From Orychophragmus violaceus (taxonomy: Eukaryota; Streptophyta; Magnoliopsida; Brassicales; Brassicaceae), in assembly GCA_030180135.1 (NCBI GenBank), contig CM058236.1, positions 58,431,728 through 58,495,727 of the forward strand: a stretch of 64,000 nucleotides of DNA, read 5' to 3'. Position 1 is the first letter of the stretch, and every line of letters begins with the position of its first letter. The notes under the pieces were generated by a model, which was not told the DNA's origin, did not search any database, and worked only from the letters and a program-made list of their open reading frames with translations. Positions 12,039 to 22,360 of the stretch are shown here, in pieces. Position numbers and translations under genes: made by a program.

Positions 12039-12882
12039 GAACGCCGCTTTCTCTCTCTTCTGGGAGAGAATTTCTTTCGACTCACCATCTCTCTTCTTCT
12101 CACTCTCTATCTTTCAGAAGAGTTATGAGTAATCGAATCGCGGCTTTTCTTTCTTTTGTTTGTGAATAGCTTAGCTTTGGGTTTTTTCTGATCTGGGTTT
12201 GTTCTTCATCTCTTTTGTTAAGGTTTCAGATCTTTTTCCCAAAGTTTCTTTGTGTCACTTCGTTCGGATTTCAGCCCCAATAAACTCGGTGATTGTCTTA
12301 TACGGCTGGCTGTCTTCTCCGATTAATCGGATTTCACCGGATATCCCGGTTCTCTTGTTCTCGTTTTCGATCTCGCTTTATCTCTGTCTTCTCGCCGCGA
12401 TCTCTCTGTTCTGTCTCCTCTCCGTCTTCGAATCGTCCACTTCTTAAGGAATAATATCGTCCACGTGCCACTGCTTCGGAGGCCAAGCACATGGTGGATT
12501 CAGACGGGTTTTTAACCTTGTCGGCGTCGGCGTCTTCTTGGATGTGGTTGCTCCGGCGGAGTTGTTGTCACCGCTAATCTTTTTATGCAGGTGATTTCTC
12601 GGTGCTCTGTAAAGCGATGATCGGCGAATGGTCCCTCGCGCCGTCAGAGAGTTGGTCCGGTTCCGCTCGGCTCCGTTTGCCGGTTGGATTCCGGTGGTTC
12701 TACACTTGCGACACGTGTTCTTGCTGCATGCTCGTTTTCTGCTGAGCCCGCCACGTGGTGGCCTTATCCTCGGCTTGGGCTTCTAGCGGACTTTGTCGTT
12801 TGCTCTTTTGTAGGGCTCCGGCCCATTCGTTTTTATGTAAGGCCTTGGCCTATAATTCAATTCACCGTTGACAAAAAAAAAA
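12039..12882 (+). mobile_element. Sadhu-like noncoding poly-A retroposon, copy 1
   Basis: The ~844-bp element is bounded by a perfect 15-bp direct repeat (AAATATTAACCGTGT at 12024-12038 and 12883-12897). It ends in ACCGTTGAC followed by a poly-A tract. The body is CT-rich at the 5' end and GC-rich in the middle, with TAAGGCCTTGGCC near the 3' end, a motif shared with the copy at 56921-57790. Size, tail, target duplication and lack of coding fit the Sadhu class of Brassicaceae retroposons. That name is by resemblance only. Confidence 0.75.
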
Positions 12883-12897
12883 AAATATTAACCGTGT

Positions 12898-13418
12898 TGA
12901 CGTGATATCTAGTTAATAGACTTTAAAATTAACAAACATGATATATAGTGTTGAAGACTTAATATTTTGTTATCTTTTGACTAAGATATAATATTGATGG
13001 TTGGTAACTGAATTTACTTAAAACACAATTCTAGAAAAACTTAATTTAACTCTAATTTCCAAAGTAAGTTTAGACCACACGATAAATTAAACTATCATTA
13101 CTGCTGCTATTTGTCTTTTGTGGGAATGGAATCTATTTTTTACGTTCTGAATATCTTTTACTTAATAAAAAAAACTATGGGGGGGGGGGGGGGAGGTTTC
13201 ACCCAACTCTCCCAAATCTAAAATCTAAATGCCGCACTGCTAACTCGAATATATCATACGCCCTGGGGATGAAAAAACAATTTATATTAAGAGTGATTAC
13301 ATTCAAAGATACTTTAGGAGTTTCAAAACTAACAAAATGGCACTGCGCAACCGCCGGGCCTTGGGATCTGCGCAGAGGTAATGATGGTGTTCCCTCGATG
13401 TTTGCTGAAAGTTTTTAG
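12898..13418. other. Intergenic or element 3' sequence, no gene
   Basis: AT-rich sequence with no LTR matching the gypsy 1 5' LTR, although the 3' end of gypsy 1 would be expected about here. A G15 run lies at 13179-13193. Confidence 0.6.
13179..13193 (+). repeat. Poly-G run (15 G)
   Basis: An uninterrupted G tract follows an A-rich stretch and a T. Such tracts can form quadruplexes and often mark assembly uncertainty. Confidence 0.95.
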
Positions 13419-13495
13419 TATAAATATTCTCCAAATGGGTTTTTTTTCATCCATTTTTCTTCACGCTGCTTCTGGTTTCATTCCTTATCTGATAC
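13419..13495 (+). promoter_or_regulatory. TATA promoter of the gypsy 1 antisense gene
   Basis: TATAAATAT at 13419-13427 is followed by a short pyrimidine-rich leader and then ATG at 13496. The gene lies antisense to gypsy 1 pol, so it needs its own promoter. The TATA box in a suitable position supports this. Confidence 0.55.
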
Positions 13496-14159
13496 TTGTT
13501 TATGAGTTCTTTGTCTGATCATTCGTCTTCCAGCAGTGATAGTGATGATGAAAGCTCATTTTTTTCCTTGGGGACGGATTCCCCTGTCTCGAAGTTGCAT
13601 GATGAAGAGGGAGAGTCTCGAGTTTGCGGAAAAAACTCATCCTCTGTACGTCGTCTTTGTTTTGATGTACCGGAATACCAGGTGGATATCTTTAATTTGA
13701 GTGTTGTTTGTGAGGCGACTCGGAGGAAAAAGGTTTTGGTGACTCGCGAAGTTCGGAGATCTTTGTGCAAGAAGGCGACTTTGGACGAAATAGTGAGAGT
13801 CCATGCTCGTGTTCTGGGCCTCGTGCTCCGACTCCCGACTGTGGATGAGCGGCTGTGGTCGGTTCCCGACGGATGGATTTGCCTTTACGATTGTTGGTTT
13901 GTCAAGTGCCACCTTTGCACTACAAGAAATACTGTTATTAATAGCACATGAGGATAGCACGAATTTGGAAATTGCTATTATAGAAAACGCGCTGAGTGAG
14001 ATACTCTATTACGGCATTAAATTAATGCTGTACCATTATTTCGCTAAACCGAAAACTAAAATTGATTTTGGAGCCCAATTTATGTTACATATTCTATAGG
14101 CGCCAACACTTAGAAAAAAAACATACAATTACCGCCTAAATATATTAGATATTCTAGAC

Positions 14160-14660
14160 CAAAAAAAAAATCCTTCTGACCACAAAAACTTTCATCTCCC
14201 ACGGAAAAAAACAGCTCTCTAGAGAGACCCTCTTCTCCTCCTATCTACTCCTCCACCGACTCTGCCGCTATGGCTGAACTGTCTCTCCCCACCCTCCTCC
14301 CCTCAGCCTCCTCCTCCACTTCCACCTTCACCTCCACCTTCGGCACCCTCTACCTAACTCACCCAAACCCTAGTTCACCTTCGATTTAACCTATACTCTG
14401 TCTATCTATTTCATCTGTGGATCCAAACTACACTTTGAGTTTTTGCTAGCATGACCAGTGAAAGCAAGATTGTGAGTTTATCATTTTGCTTGTTCAATTC
14501 TGTACTTATCTTCGCTTTCTACTTGCTAACACATACTTTGATTGCAGGTTCACAAGGATTTGGGATTTTCTTCGTTTCTGAAATCGTCGCAGATATCGAT
14601 TCATAGATGTCAGAAGAAATCAATTTCTCGCACCACAGGATCAGTATGAGATTCTATCTT
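14160..14660 (+). pseudogene. Captured 5' gene fragment, gene not recognised
   Basis: A CT-rich leader is followed by ATG at 14271 (MAELSLPTLLPSASSS), a Ser/Thr-rich start like an organelle targeting peptide. It soon meets a stop. A later intron-like segment (ends near TTGCAGGTT at 14550) leads into VHKDLGFSSFLKSSQISIHR. I do not recognise the source gene. Position and style suggest a captured first exon. Confidence 0.4.
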
Positions 14661-14976
14661 TATCTCTCTCGCTTTTATAACATGATTTTGTCTCTGTGTG
14701 TGTGTGTGTGAAAAATTTCAACTTTTTAGGTGAAACTAGGATGACGATGAAGAAATTGGAATTGTTCTCTAATTTGGTAATCAGGTGAATAAGATTTCTG
14801 GAACCAGATTACACAAATAAGAACAGATTTTACTCTTCATATCCCTCATTACACAGATAACTGGGTTTTGATTTGTTTTTTTCTTTTTTGTTTTCATCAT
14901 CGTTTCAAGAGATTTGCTCATCTGAAATCCTTAAACCGTGTTTGTTTGTAGAGTTATGAGCTTATGAGCTCCATTT

Positions 14977-15205
14977 ATGGGCATGGGATACTACAACACT
15001 CATGTTCCTCATGTGATTCTGCGTAATAGAATGGAGAACCCTGCTTGGTACACTCAGTACACTCCTTATCAAGCGGATATCTCTCAAGGAAGACTCGAAT
15101 CTCTGCTCAATTACCAAACGGTAATCACTGATCTCACTGGTCTCCCTATGTCTATCTCTTCGTTGCTAGATGAAGGTACTGCTGCTGCAGAAGCAATAGC
15201 GATGT
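14977..15205 (+). pseudogene. Captured fragment of glycine decarboxylase P-protein
   Basis: The translation MGMGYYNTHVPHVILRN, ENPAWYTQYTPYQADISQGR and LNYQTVITDLTGLPMS, LLDEGTAAAEA matches the N-terminal domain of plant mitochondrial glycine dehydrogenase (decarboxylating), the PLP enzyme of photorespiration. Similarity ends near 15205, after which the frame runs into unrelated sequence and stops at 15252. The PLP lysine region is absent. It is a fragment inside the CACTA element. Confidence 0.9.
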
Positions 15206-15434
15206 TTGCAAGACTAGAGCTGATAGGTCTTGATGTCTCTCTTTTCAGCTAGGTTTTGGTCTCCTTTGGTCAGTTTTGTGATCTGTGAGATAATGCTGCT
15301 TTAAAAGTAGTTTGGAACTCATCAGCCACCCAAAATTACAATTCAAACTTAACCAGTTTCCCTAATTTCACTTCTCTAGTAGTTTAACTTCATTCTAGGG
15401 ACCATGATTTCTAATAGGTGATGTTTCCCGTGCA

Positions 15435-16117
15435 GGTCCAACCATTCTATTTTTCCAGGAGAATGCCGGAAGTATCCTTTTCAGAGCCATTTCTTGGTGT
15501 TTGGTGGTAGATATAAGAGTTTTGGGTTTTTGTTTGTTTGTATATGCCCTAAGGAGTTTCTTTTTGGTCTATCCTTTTAAGATTCTATGTCTATTTGCCG
15601 CCTTGGCCTTATAACCTCAGATATCGCTCATTGTCTAGAGATGGTTCGCCTCATGATGCAAAACTTAAAGTGCAATATATTCATGCTTTCATATCGCGGG
15701 TTAGTTTCAGTTAGCCGGTTTCTACTCTATCTCTTATCTTAATCGTTTATTTTTAGTAAAAAATCGCATCTGTTTATTCAAATGCCGACTGTTTAACTTT
15801 CTTGCATTATAACTGATTGATTATCTGTGCAACCAGCTATGGGGATAGTGATGGTTATCCGTCACAGCATGGAATCATAAAAGATGCTCAGGTTTGCTTG
15901 TCTCTCTAAGCCTATCCATTAGCCATATATCCTTAAACTCTTCTTCTTTTGTGCCTCCATCTGTTCAATAACCCATTTTCTTGCCTTTTACTTTTGTTAG
16001 GCTGCGTTGGATCACTTTTCTCAAAGGACAGACATTGATGCATCTAGAATAGTTGTATTTGGAAGGTCCCTTGGAGGAGCTGTTGGAGCGATGCTTACCA
16101 AAAACAATCCCGAAAAG
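15435..16117 (+). pseudogene. Captured exons of a WAV2/Bem46-type alpha/beta hydrolase
   Basis: Four exon pieces with GT-AG introns kept: PTILFFQENAG (15437-15471), AHCLEMVRLMMQNLKCN and MLSYRG (about 15618-15698), YGDSDGYPSQHGIIKDAQ (15838-15891) and AALDHFSQRTDIDASRIVVF with GRSLGGAVGAML (16002-16117). GRSLGG is the nucleophile elbow (G-x-S-x-G). The family is membrane-anchored Bem46/ABHD13 proteins; Arabidopsis WAV2 affects root bending. Retained introns show capture at the DNA level. C-terminal catalytic residues are missing. Confidence 0.85.
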
Positions 16118-16134
16118 GTATTATTACTAAATAT

Positions 16135-16196
16135 TGATGTGAAGAATGCTCATGCCAATGTTGTTAAAGCTGTGATGGCGACGGATCTCATAAGAA
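16135..16196 (+). pseudogene. Second captured piece of glycine decarboxylase P-protein
   Basis: Directly after the WAV2 exon the frame reads VKNAHANVVKAVMATDL, which matches a more C-terminal part of the P-protein than the fragment at 14977. The two P-protein pieces therefore flank the WAV2 segment. The match is short, so confidence is moderate. Confidence 0.65.
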
Positions 16197-17758
16197 AATC
16201 ATGTTTTAGTTTTTCATTTATGAAACTGACGCATGACTCAAACCAGTTCCTTGCTTGAGCTACGTTGACGCTGTGAAGCTTAGGGAAAGCTGTGCTACTC
16301 CTATTTTAATGCAGGTACTTGACTAGTTCTGGTTGCTTTATATACTTATTGGAGTACTTTCATTCTGATGATTATTTTATCACTTCTCTCTTACTTACAT
16401 TCTAAAACGTATTCATGTTTTTACTGGATAACTCGTGTTTGCAGGTCCTGACTGATGGTCGTTACTGCCTGGTCCTTGTATTTGAGGCCAAAGCTCTGAA
16501 ATTGTCAACTTTGTGTGAGAACTTCACCATGAAATTTGTTTAGCTGCTTGTGGTCTCGGTTGGTTACAGTTATACGAGCTAGTGTTTCAATTGAACTTTA
16601 TATTATCGTAATATTGTATTGGTGCATTGTCATTGTTATGAATTTTATGAATTAGTATTTGTAAACTTGAGTAATTTGTATTTATGATAATATTCAGAAA
16701 TTGCATACAAATTGTTAAGGCTACTACAAATTTGAATAGAGTAACAAATACAACAAATTTGGTTACAAAAAATGTCTAATATTGAATACCAAATTAAACA
16801 AACAAAAACATATTTAGAGTATAAATAAGGTTTAGGGTTTGAAAAATATCTAAGATAATATTAAATACATCACAACCACAACTTAAAATCTAACCCTATA
16901 CCCTAAACTTCAAACCTTAATTCTAAAACCATTCACAAACACATTGTATAAGGTTTAGGGTATTGGAGGGTTAGGGTTTAGTGTTAGCGTATTGATAATT
17001 ATTTTTTTATCCTAAATTCTAAAACCTTAATTCTCTACCACAAACACTAACCTTAAACTCCTAGCCCATTTTTAAATCAAAAACTTAATTATCAAACCCT
17101 AAACTATGAACTATAACCCTTAATGTTTATCCTCAAACATAAAATTTAAACCTACATTTCTAACCCTAAAACCCTAAACTCCAAATAAATATCAAAACCC
17201 TAAAATAATTATTATTTGTAAAATATAATATTTTTAAACATTAACCTCAAAATCTTGTCTAAACCCTAAACTCTAAACACCAAATAAAAACCAAAACCCT
17301 AAATTATCAACTAAAATTTAATTATTATAACATACCTAAAACTAAGATTCAACACTTAAAAAGAATTATTATTTTTCAAATCTAATATTTTAAACATTAA
17401 CCTCTAACTTAAATATAAACCATAAACCCTAAATTCCAAATAAATATTAAAATCCTAAATTTTAAATTTTAAACTTTGAACAAAAAATAATATAGTATTT
17501 ATAAAAAAATATCAAGAAAATTTGAATTTAATCAGAATAAATTATAAATATTCAATCCATAATTTAAAAATCAATCATCAATTCTAAATTATGAAATTTA
17601 ATCCTTAAATATTATACTCAAATATAAATTAAATCAAATACAATAAAATCATGCACATAAAATAATATAATTAATTATAATATTTTTTAGACCCTAACTT
17701 TTACGACAGAGCGCCAAACCCCCAAAATTTTGGTGAAAATAACCTTAATTTTGTCATT
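16197..17758. other. CACTA interior: unidentified exon-like bits, then AT-rich C-strand telomere-like tract
   Basis: Short exon-like segments (YVDAVKLRESCATPIL about 16263-16313; VLTDGRYCLVLVFEAKALKL about 16445-16505) are bordered by plausible splice sites but I do not recognise them. From about 16820 to 17500 the sequence is very AT-rich, with many degenerate AACCCTAAAC telomere-like units on the C-rich strand. No gene is seen in the remainder. Confidence 0.5.
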
Positions 17759-18190
17759 GTGTCCAGAACAATTAAAAATCCTCTTCTTCCCCTTCCCTTA
17801 CTCTCTCGAACTTTCTCACCATTTCGATTTCATCTCTTCCTCTTAAGCTTCGCTCTCATCCTCTTCACTTCACGAATCGATTCTCTCATCTTATTCATTT
17901 CAATAATCGTTGCTCTCATCCTCTTTAGTTCACGTTCGTCGTCGATTTTCTCTCTGAAAACCCTAGTCTCTAGCATCGCTTTTTTCACTCAATATTTCTT
18001 CCTTGTTCACGATTTCTGTCAAAGGTATGATATTTTAGTGTATCCTTCACGATTTATGCCTAAGATTCACCTAATTTTCTCTAACCACTCTGTCAAATAT
18101 TTTGTAGTTGTTGCATTCTTTCTGAAGCTCTAAGGGCTGCGACCTCCGGCGGATCTCCATCCTCAGAAGCTGAACGGAGGTTTATGGTGA
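17759..18190 (+). other. Captured 5' UTR-like sequence upstream of the BI-1 fragment
   Basis: CT-rich sequence with an open but low-complexity frame (17759-18133), then a likely first exon ending before GTGAGTGTTG at 18187. It probably derives from the promoter-proximal part of a host gene. It is not called as coding. Confidence 0.35.
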
Positions 18191-18591
18191 GTGTTGTCTA
18201 GCCTAAAGTTTTATTGTATGTTTAGATTAGATCCAGTGATTTTGTGGTCTTGTTGAACGCTTTTGTTCTGTTACTGTTGTTTTCCTTATGTTTCTGTTCG
18301 TTTGTATCAGAGAACATCCTTATAAATGTAGTTTGCTTCTGTTCTGTTGCTGTTGTTTTGCTTCTGTTTATATAAGTGAGAGTGTCACAGTCTCATCCAT
18401 GTCTATTTTATTCGGACCAGATTTTCTCTTAATCTTGGTTTATTGGTGACTTAGGGTGAAAATAAGACACTTTTAAGTTTCTGAATCTTAACAATAATTG
18501 ACAAAGTGACAATAGTATTTAGCGTAACAAATGAATTTGGACTGATGTATTCAGTGATCTTTCCCTCTTTCTATCCTGGTTGAAATTCGTA

Positions 18592-18925
18592 GGTTTATCT
18601 CAGCTTATTCTGTATTCTTGTTGCATCTGCACTTGGAGCTTACCTTCATGTGCTCTGGAATATCGGTGGAATGGCCACTACACTTGGATGGGTAGGAAGC
18701 ATATTAGAGCACTTGCATTCATGTCCTCCATATGAAGAAGTATGTGTGTTTAATTTTTATAACTTATTTATCTCACGCTATTGCATCAAATATAACCTTG
18801 TTTCCTTGACAATGTTGTGTCTTTCTATGTAGCAAAAGAGGTTTTCGCTTCTGTTTATATTTGGGTTTCTTCAAGGGATTCAATTGGTCCATGTATCTAG
18901 ATGGCGATCGATATTGACCCAAGGT
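18592..18925 (+). pseudogene. Captured fragment of Bax inhibitor-1
   Basis: VYLSLFCILVASALGAYLHV, LWNIGGMATTLGWVGSI and PPYEE (18592-18740) match the second and third membrane helices of plant Bax inhibitor-1, an ER membrane suppressor of cell death (TMBIM family). A GT-AG intron follows, then QKRFSLLFIFGFLQG and, in another frame, MAIDIDP (about 18834-18925). The frame break and loss of both ends make it a nonfunctional fragment. Confidence 0.85.
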
Positions 18926-19152
18926 ACTTTATTGTTCTCTTGGCTGGACACTTTGCTAGAACTCAACTTAAAACTATGAACTCAACCTCCATGTTGTAAT
19001 CGCTATCTTAGATAAATATTTTATAGATTTGATTTATCTCGAAAACTAGATGTTCGATCTAAGTTGAATTGAGCAGATCAGAGTAAATCTAGTGAACTAT
19101 AAACCTTTTGAATCTTGAGAAATAGCCGAAATTGAATTCTTATGATTGGTGG

Positions 19153-19477
19153 TAGGGAGAAAGAAAGCTCAGCTTGACAAATTGCTAATGTGTTGGTGGG
19201 CATTCACCGGTCTCACTCACATGATCTTGGAAGGCTATTTCGTTTTCTCACCTGAGTTTTTCAAGGATAACACTTCCTGTTATCTAGCTGAAGTCTGTAT
19301 CTTGTTCTTGTCCGATTGGACAAATTCTTCTATATTGACTTATTTTTTTTACTTTTGTTTTTACAGGGAAAGAATACAGCAAAGGTGATTCAAGATACGT
19401 AGGCAGAGACTCTGCAGTTATAGCTGTTGAAGGGATCACTGCAGTTTTAGAAGGCCCTGCTTCCCTTCTAGCTGTGT
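19153..19477 (+). pseudogene. Captured fragment of sterol delta8-delta7 isomerase HYD1
   Basis: WWAFTGLTHMILEGYFVFSP and FFKDNTSCYLAEV (19192-19301), a GT-AG intron, then KEYSKGDSRYVGRDSAVIAV and GITAVLEGPASLLAV (19369-19476) match the EXPERA domain of plant HYDRA1 (EBP family), an ER enzyme of sterol synthesis. The conserved His, Glu and Asp of the core are present. The N-terminal and C-terminal membrane segments are missing. It lies inside the CACTA element, straight after the BI-1 piece. Confidence 0.9.
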
Positions 19478-19681
19478 AAGTCTCTCACTCTCTATTCAAG
19501 CTAACATCTTTTCGTTTTTGCCAACATTTCTTCAAACTAACTAAAGTAGTTGAATTTTTGTTAAAAGATATGCTATTGCTATCATGAAAAGCTCCATCTA
19601 TCATGAATTTTTGTTATAAGAAGCATCACACACACAAAAAGCTCCATCTTTCTTTCTTATCTTATACTGAATAATCTCTCA

Positions 19682-20008
19682 ATGGAAATGGATATCATGA
19701 AAAATGTTGCAGCACACTCTGATATGAACGTTGTGACGATCCTGGTGGGAAACAAGTCGGATCTGAAGGATATAAGAGAAGTGCCAACAGCGGAAGGAAA
19801 AGCGTTGGCGGAAGCGCATGGACTTTTCTTTATGGAGACATCGGCTCTGGACTCATCAAACGTGGCAGCTGCATTCGAGACGGTTGTGAAGGAAATATAC
19901 AACATATTGAGCAGGAAAGTGATGAGCTCACTCAGCAATGGCAAGAAAGTTCTGATTCCATCAGAGGCACAAGGCGAGTCCAAGAAAGGTGGGTGTTGTT
20001 CTACGTGA
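19682..20008 (+). pseudogene. Captured 3' exon of a RABA-clade Rab GTPase
   Basis: The 108-codon frame contains the guanine-binding motifs NKSDL (G4) and ETSAL (G5), the Rab stretch AFETVVKEIYNILSRKV and a C-terminal prenylation tail KKGGCCST before the stop. The P-loop, switch regions and first half of the GTPase are absent, so it cannot work as a Rab. It looks like an intact last exon with its original stop codon. RABA clade proteins act in post-Golgi traffic. Confidence 0.88.
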
Positions 20009-20648
20009 TAAAAACTGATTGTATAACAATCTTAGGAATATGTTAGGAATTTCTAGATATGTATCTTTTATTATGTGTGTGTAAAACATGTATCCAATTT
20101 TTAAATATCATTATTTTATATAAATTTAATTGATTTTCAAATAATAATTCATAACCAAAATTTAATAATTCATAACCAGAATTTAAAATAATATTATATA
20201 ATAAATTTCAATATTTTTTTATTAATATTAAATATGGCAAAAGATAAAAGTGTTCATAAGATATACAATAACTATAAAAATTGGTTATTATAAATAATAA
20301 TACAGCAATTACAAAACGCTAGTATAAAGTATAATACAACCTTAAAATATTTTTTTTTTTTTTTTTGAAAAAAACAACCTTAAAATATTGCCACCTCAAT
20401 ATGTATCATTGCACGAATAATATGTTACATTAATCTATAAAATGGCGATAAACCAATGCTACTGAAAACTATATAATCACATCAAAATTAACGCTATCTT
20501 AGACAAATATTTTATAGCATATCAAATTAGTGCTATCGTAGATGGCTGACCTAAGATGGCAGCGGCAAACATAGCGTTTATGGAAACGCTACAATAGACA
20601 TATGATAGCGTTTTCGTGGTGCTATCAATACCCATTTTTCTTGTAGTG
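20009..20648. other. CACTA right subterminal region, noncoding
   Basis: AT-rich sequence, then (about 20440-20648) repeated CGCTATCTTAGACAAATATT, GTGCTATC, TAGCGTTT and AACGCT motifs typical of transposase-binding subterminal repeats. No gene. Confidence 0.75.
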
Positions 20649-22360
20649 TTGGTTTCCTCTTCCTAAACTTCTGGTGGGTTACTGTGAGCAGCGTCAGATT
20701 GCTCTTTCTCAACTTTGCCCGGCTGCGGTTCATAATGTAGTAGATGCCTTATTGCTTGGTGCTGAGGGGAAGGTCGACATGACTCTTCGGTTTGTCGAGG
20801 AGGTGATGAGGATATCAACTAACAAGACGATTACTGGAACGTGCTATGTTTCGGTCAGGAGTCAATATGGGCTTAATCTTGTTACCGGCGCGGTGAGCAA
20901 AATATCCAGTTGGCAGGATCGATATTTCTTCGCGCAAGTTAATGGCCGTCAATTCCTGACAGCGATAGGTTGTACCGGTCGTCATGGAACCACGCTCATG
21001 GTATGATTCATGCTGTCTCCCTTTCTTCTTCTTTTTTTTTTTGATTTTTGATTGTTTCGTGTTTTGTTTTGCCCAGCTCGTCGAACGTACAATGCTCCTT
21101 GCCCGAAGGATTTTTCTTTGGGTTTGAGGAAGCTGACTTCGCTTGGTCCTTTATAGTGGCCTGATGTCCATGTAGCGGGGATTCGAAGGAGTTTCTCTCG
21201 TATGGTTGTCGGGGTGGCTAAGTGGGATCTTAAGAGGGAGCGGCCGTCTGGGGGTATGTCGGCTGATATACGAGATGATAGGGGTAGTGATGGTTTTACG
21301 CCGTCGAAGATGAAGAAAAAGAAAACGGAGAAGGAAGACTTGGCCTCTGGTTCTAAGCCGGAGATGTTAGTCCATGACCCTGTTATCCGAGAGATTAGGG
21401 GGTGTGGTCAAACTGAAGCGGCTGATTTCTCGGTTCGCTTCGAATATTCTGGTTCTGAAGCGATTGTTAATGATGCTAATGCGTGTGTCCGATTTATCCG
21501 ATCAGTGAGGTCGAGTCCGTTGAATGAGCGGCTTCCGGTTCCCGATGTTGGTTCATTCATGCCTGACCGGTGAAGACCTTCGCCGGGAGAAGAAAAAAGT
21601 TGAGGGGTATTGAACTTCGAGCAGCCGACTCGTCGCGGGAAAGGAACGCTCTGCTCGCGGCCCAGGCCGTGCATCGGTTTGAATGTGACAAATTACGAGC
21701 ATCTTGTGCTGATGAGGTCGCTCGATCGAAGGCCGAGGCTCGTTTGTGGAAAATCAGAAGGGCTAGGGAGGAGGACGTGCGATATCGAGGGAAACTACTA
21801 GAACTGAACCACGTTGTTTTGGTTCTGGCGTCATACCGTCTTCTGGTTAACGATGGGTTGGAGGTTCTGATGTCGAAGATCGAACGATTGGTTGCTGACG
21901 AGAAGAACCTCAGAGAGGAGCTTTATTCGATGGGCGATACTGAGCTTACGGAAGGGTATCTTCGTATGACTCCGCTGGGTAGTCGAGATCATCGACTTGA
22001 TATTTTGGCAGGTCGCATCGTATGGGATGTGTATTCTTCGAACGAGGGGATTATTTCCGTTGCCGATGTCGCCAGGCTTCGTGACGAAGGGCTTATTCCT
22101 GCGGAAGCTTGTCTTCCGTTCGGATCTTAATTCTTGGTTTGATTTTAGAAATGCGGGTTGTTTTCGTTTCTTTTTTTGTAAGCTTTGGTTCCCTTGTGGG
22201 TTTCCACCAAATCGTACTTTGCTTTTCCTCGGTTGGGCTTCTATGTGCCTTCCTTCACACTTGCTTTTATTATTGCAAAGGGTTGTGTTTTTGCCTTACT
22301 TTGTGAATCATTTTCCTTTGTTATTTTGTTGTTGGGTATGTGTAGGTGCGGGATTGTCGT

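Larger units (their letters stand above)
13918..20648 (+). mobile_element. Non-autonomous CACTA transposon carrying host gene fragments
   Basis: The ends are CACTACAAGAAA at left and TTTCTTGTAGTG at right, a perfect 12-bp inverted repeat with the CACTA signature. They are flanked by the 3-bp duplication TTG (13915-13917, 20649-20651). Subterminal sequence repeats short motifs such as GCTAT, TAGCAC and AAACGCT in both orientations. No transposase is visible. The interior holds intron-containing pieces of at least five unrelated genes, so it is a Pack-type CACTA. Removing it restores the reading frame of the gene it interrupts, which confirms both ends to the base. Confidence 0.93.
13496..22130 (+). 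pseudogene. Antisense extra gene of gypsy 1, split by a CACTA element
   Basis: Exon 1 opens with a Ser/Asp/Glu-rich segment, then VPEYQVDIFNLSVVCEATRR and VPDGWICLYDCWFVKCH. A CACTA transposon interrupts it at 13918-20648. Beyond the insertion the same frame resumes directly after the TTG duplication (VGYCEQRQIALSQLCPAAVH, TGTCYVSVRSQYGLNLVTGA). An intron is likely at about 21001-21076. The last part (21570-22130) is a charged, probably coiled-coil region ending ADVARLRDEGLIPAEACLPF. The layout resembles proteins annotated as plant transposon or putative gag-like proteins and the extra ORFs reported in Tat-lineage gypsy elements. Function is unknown. Later exons are frame-broken (stop near 21127). 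Confidence 0.7.

Noticed and set aside
16007..16258. Frame called as a free-standing small hydrolase gene
   Set aside because: It is one captured exon with read-through into an intron and P-protein sequence, not a gene.
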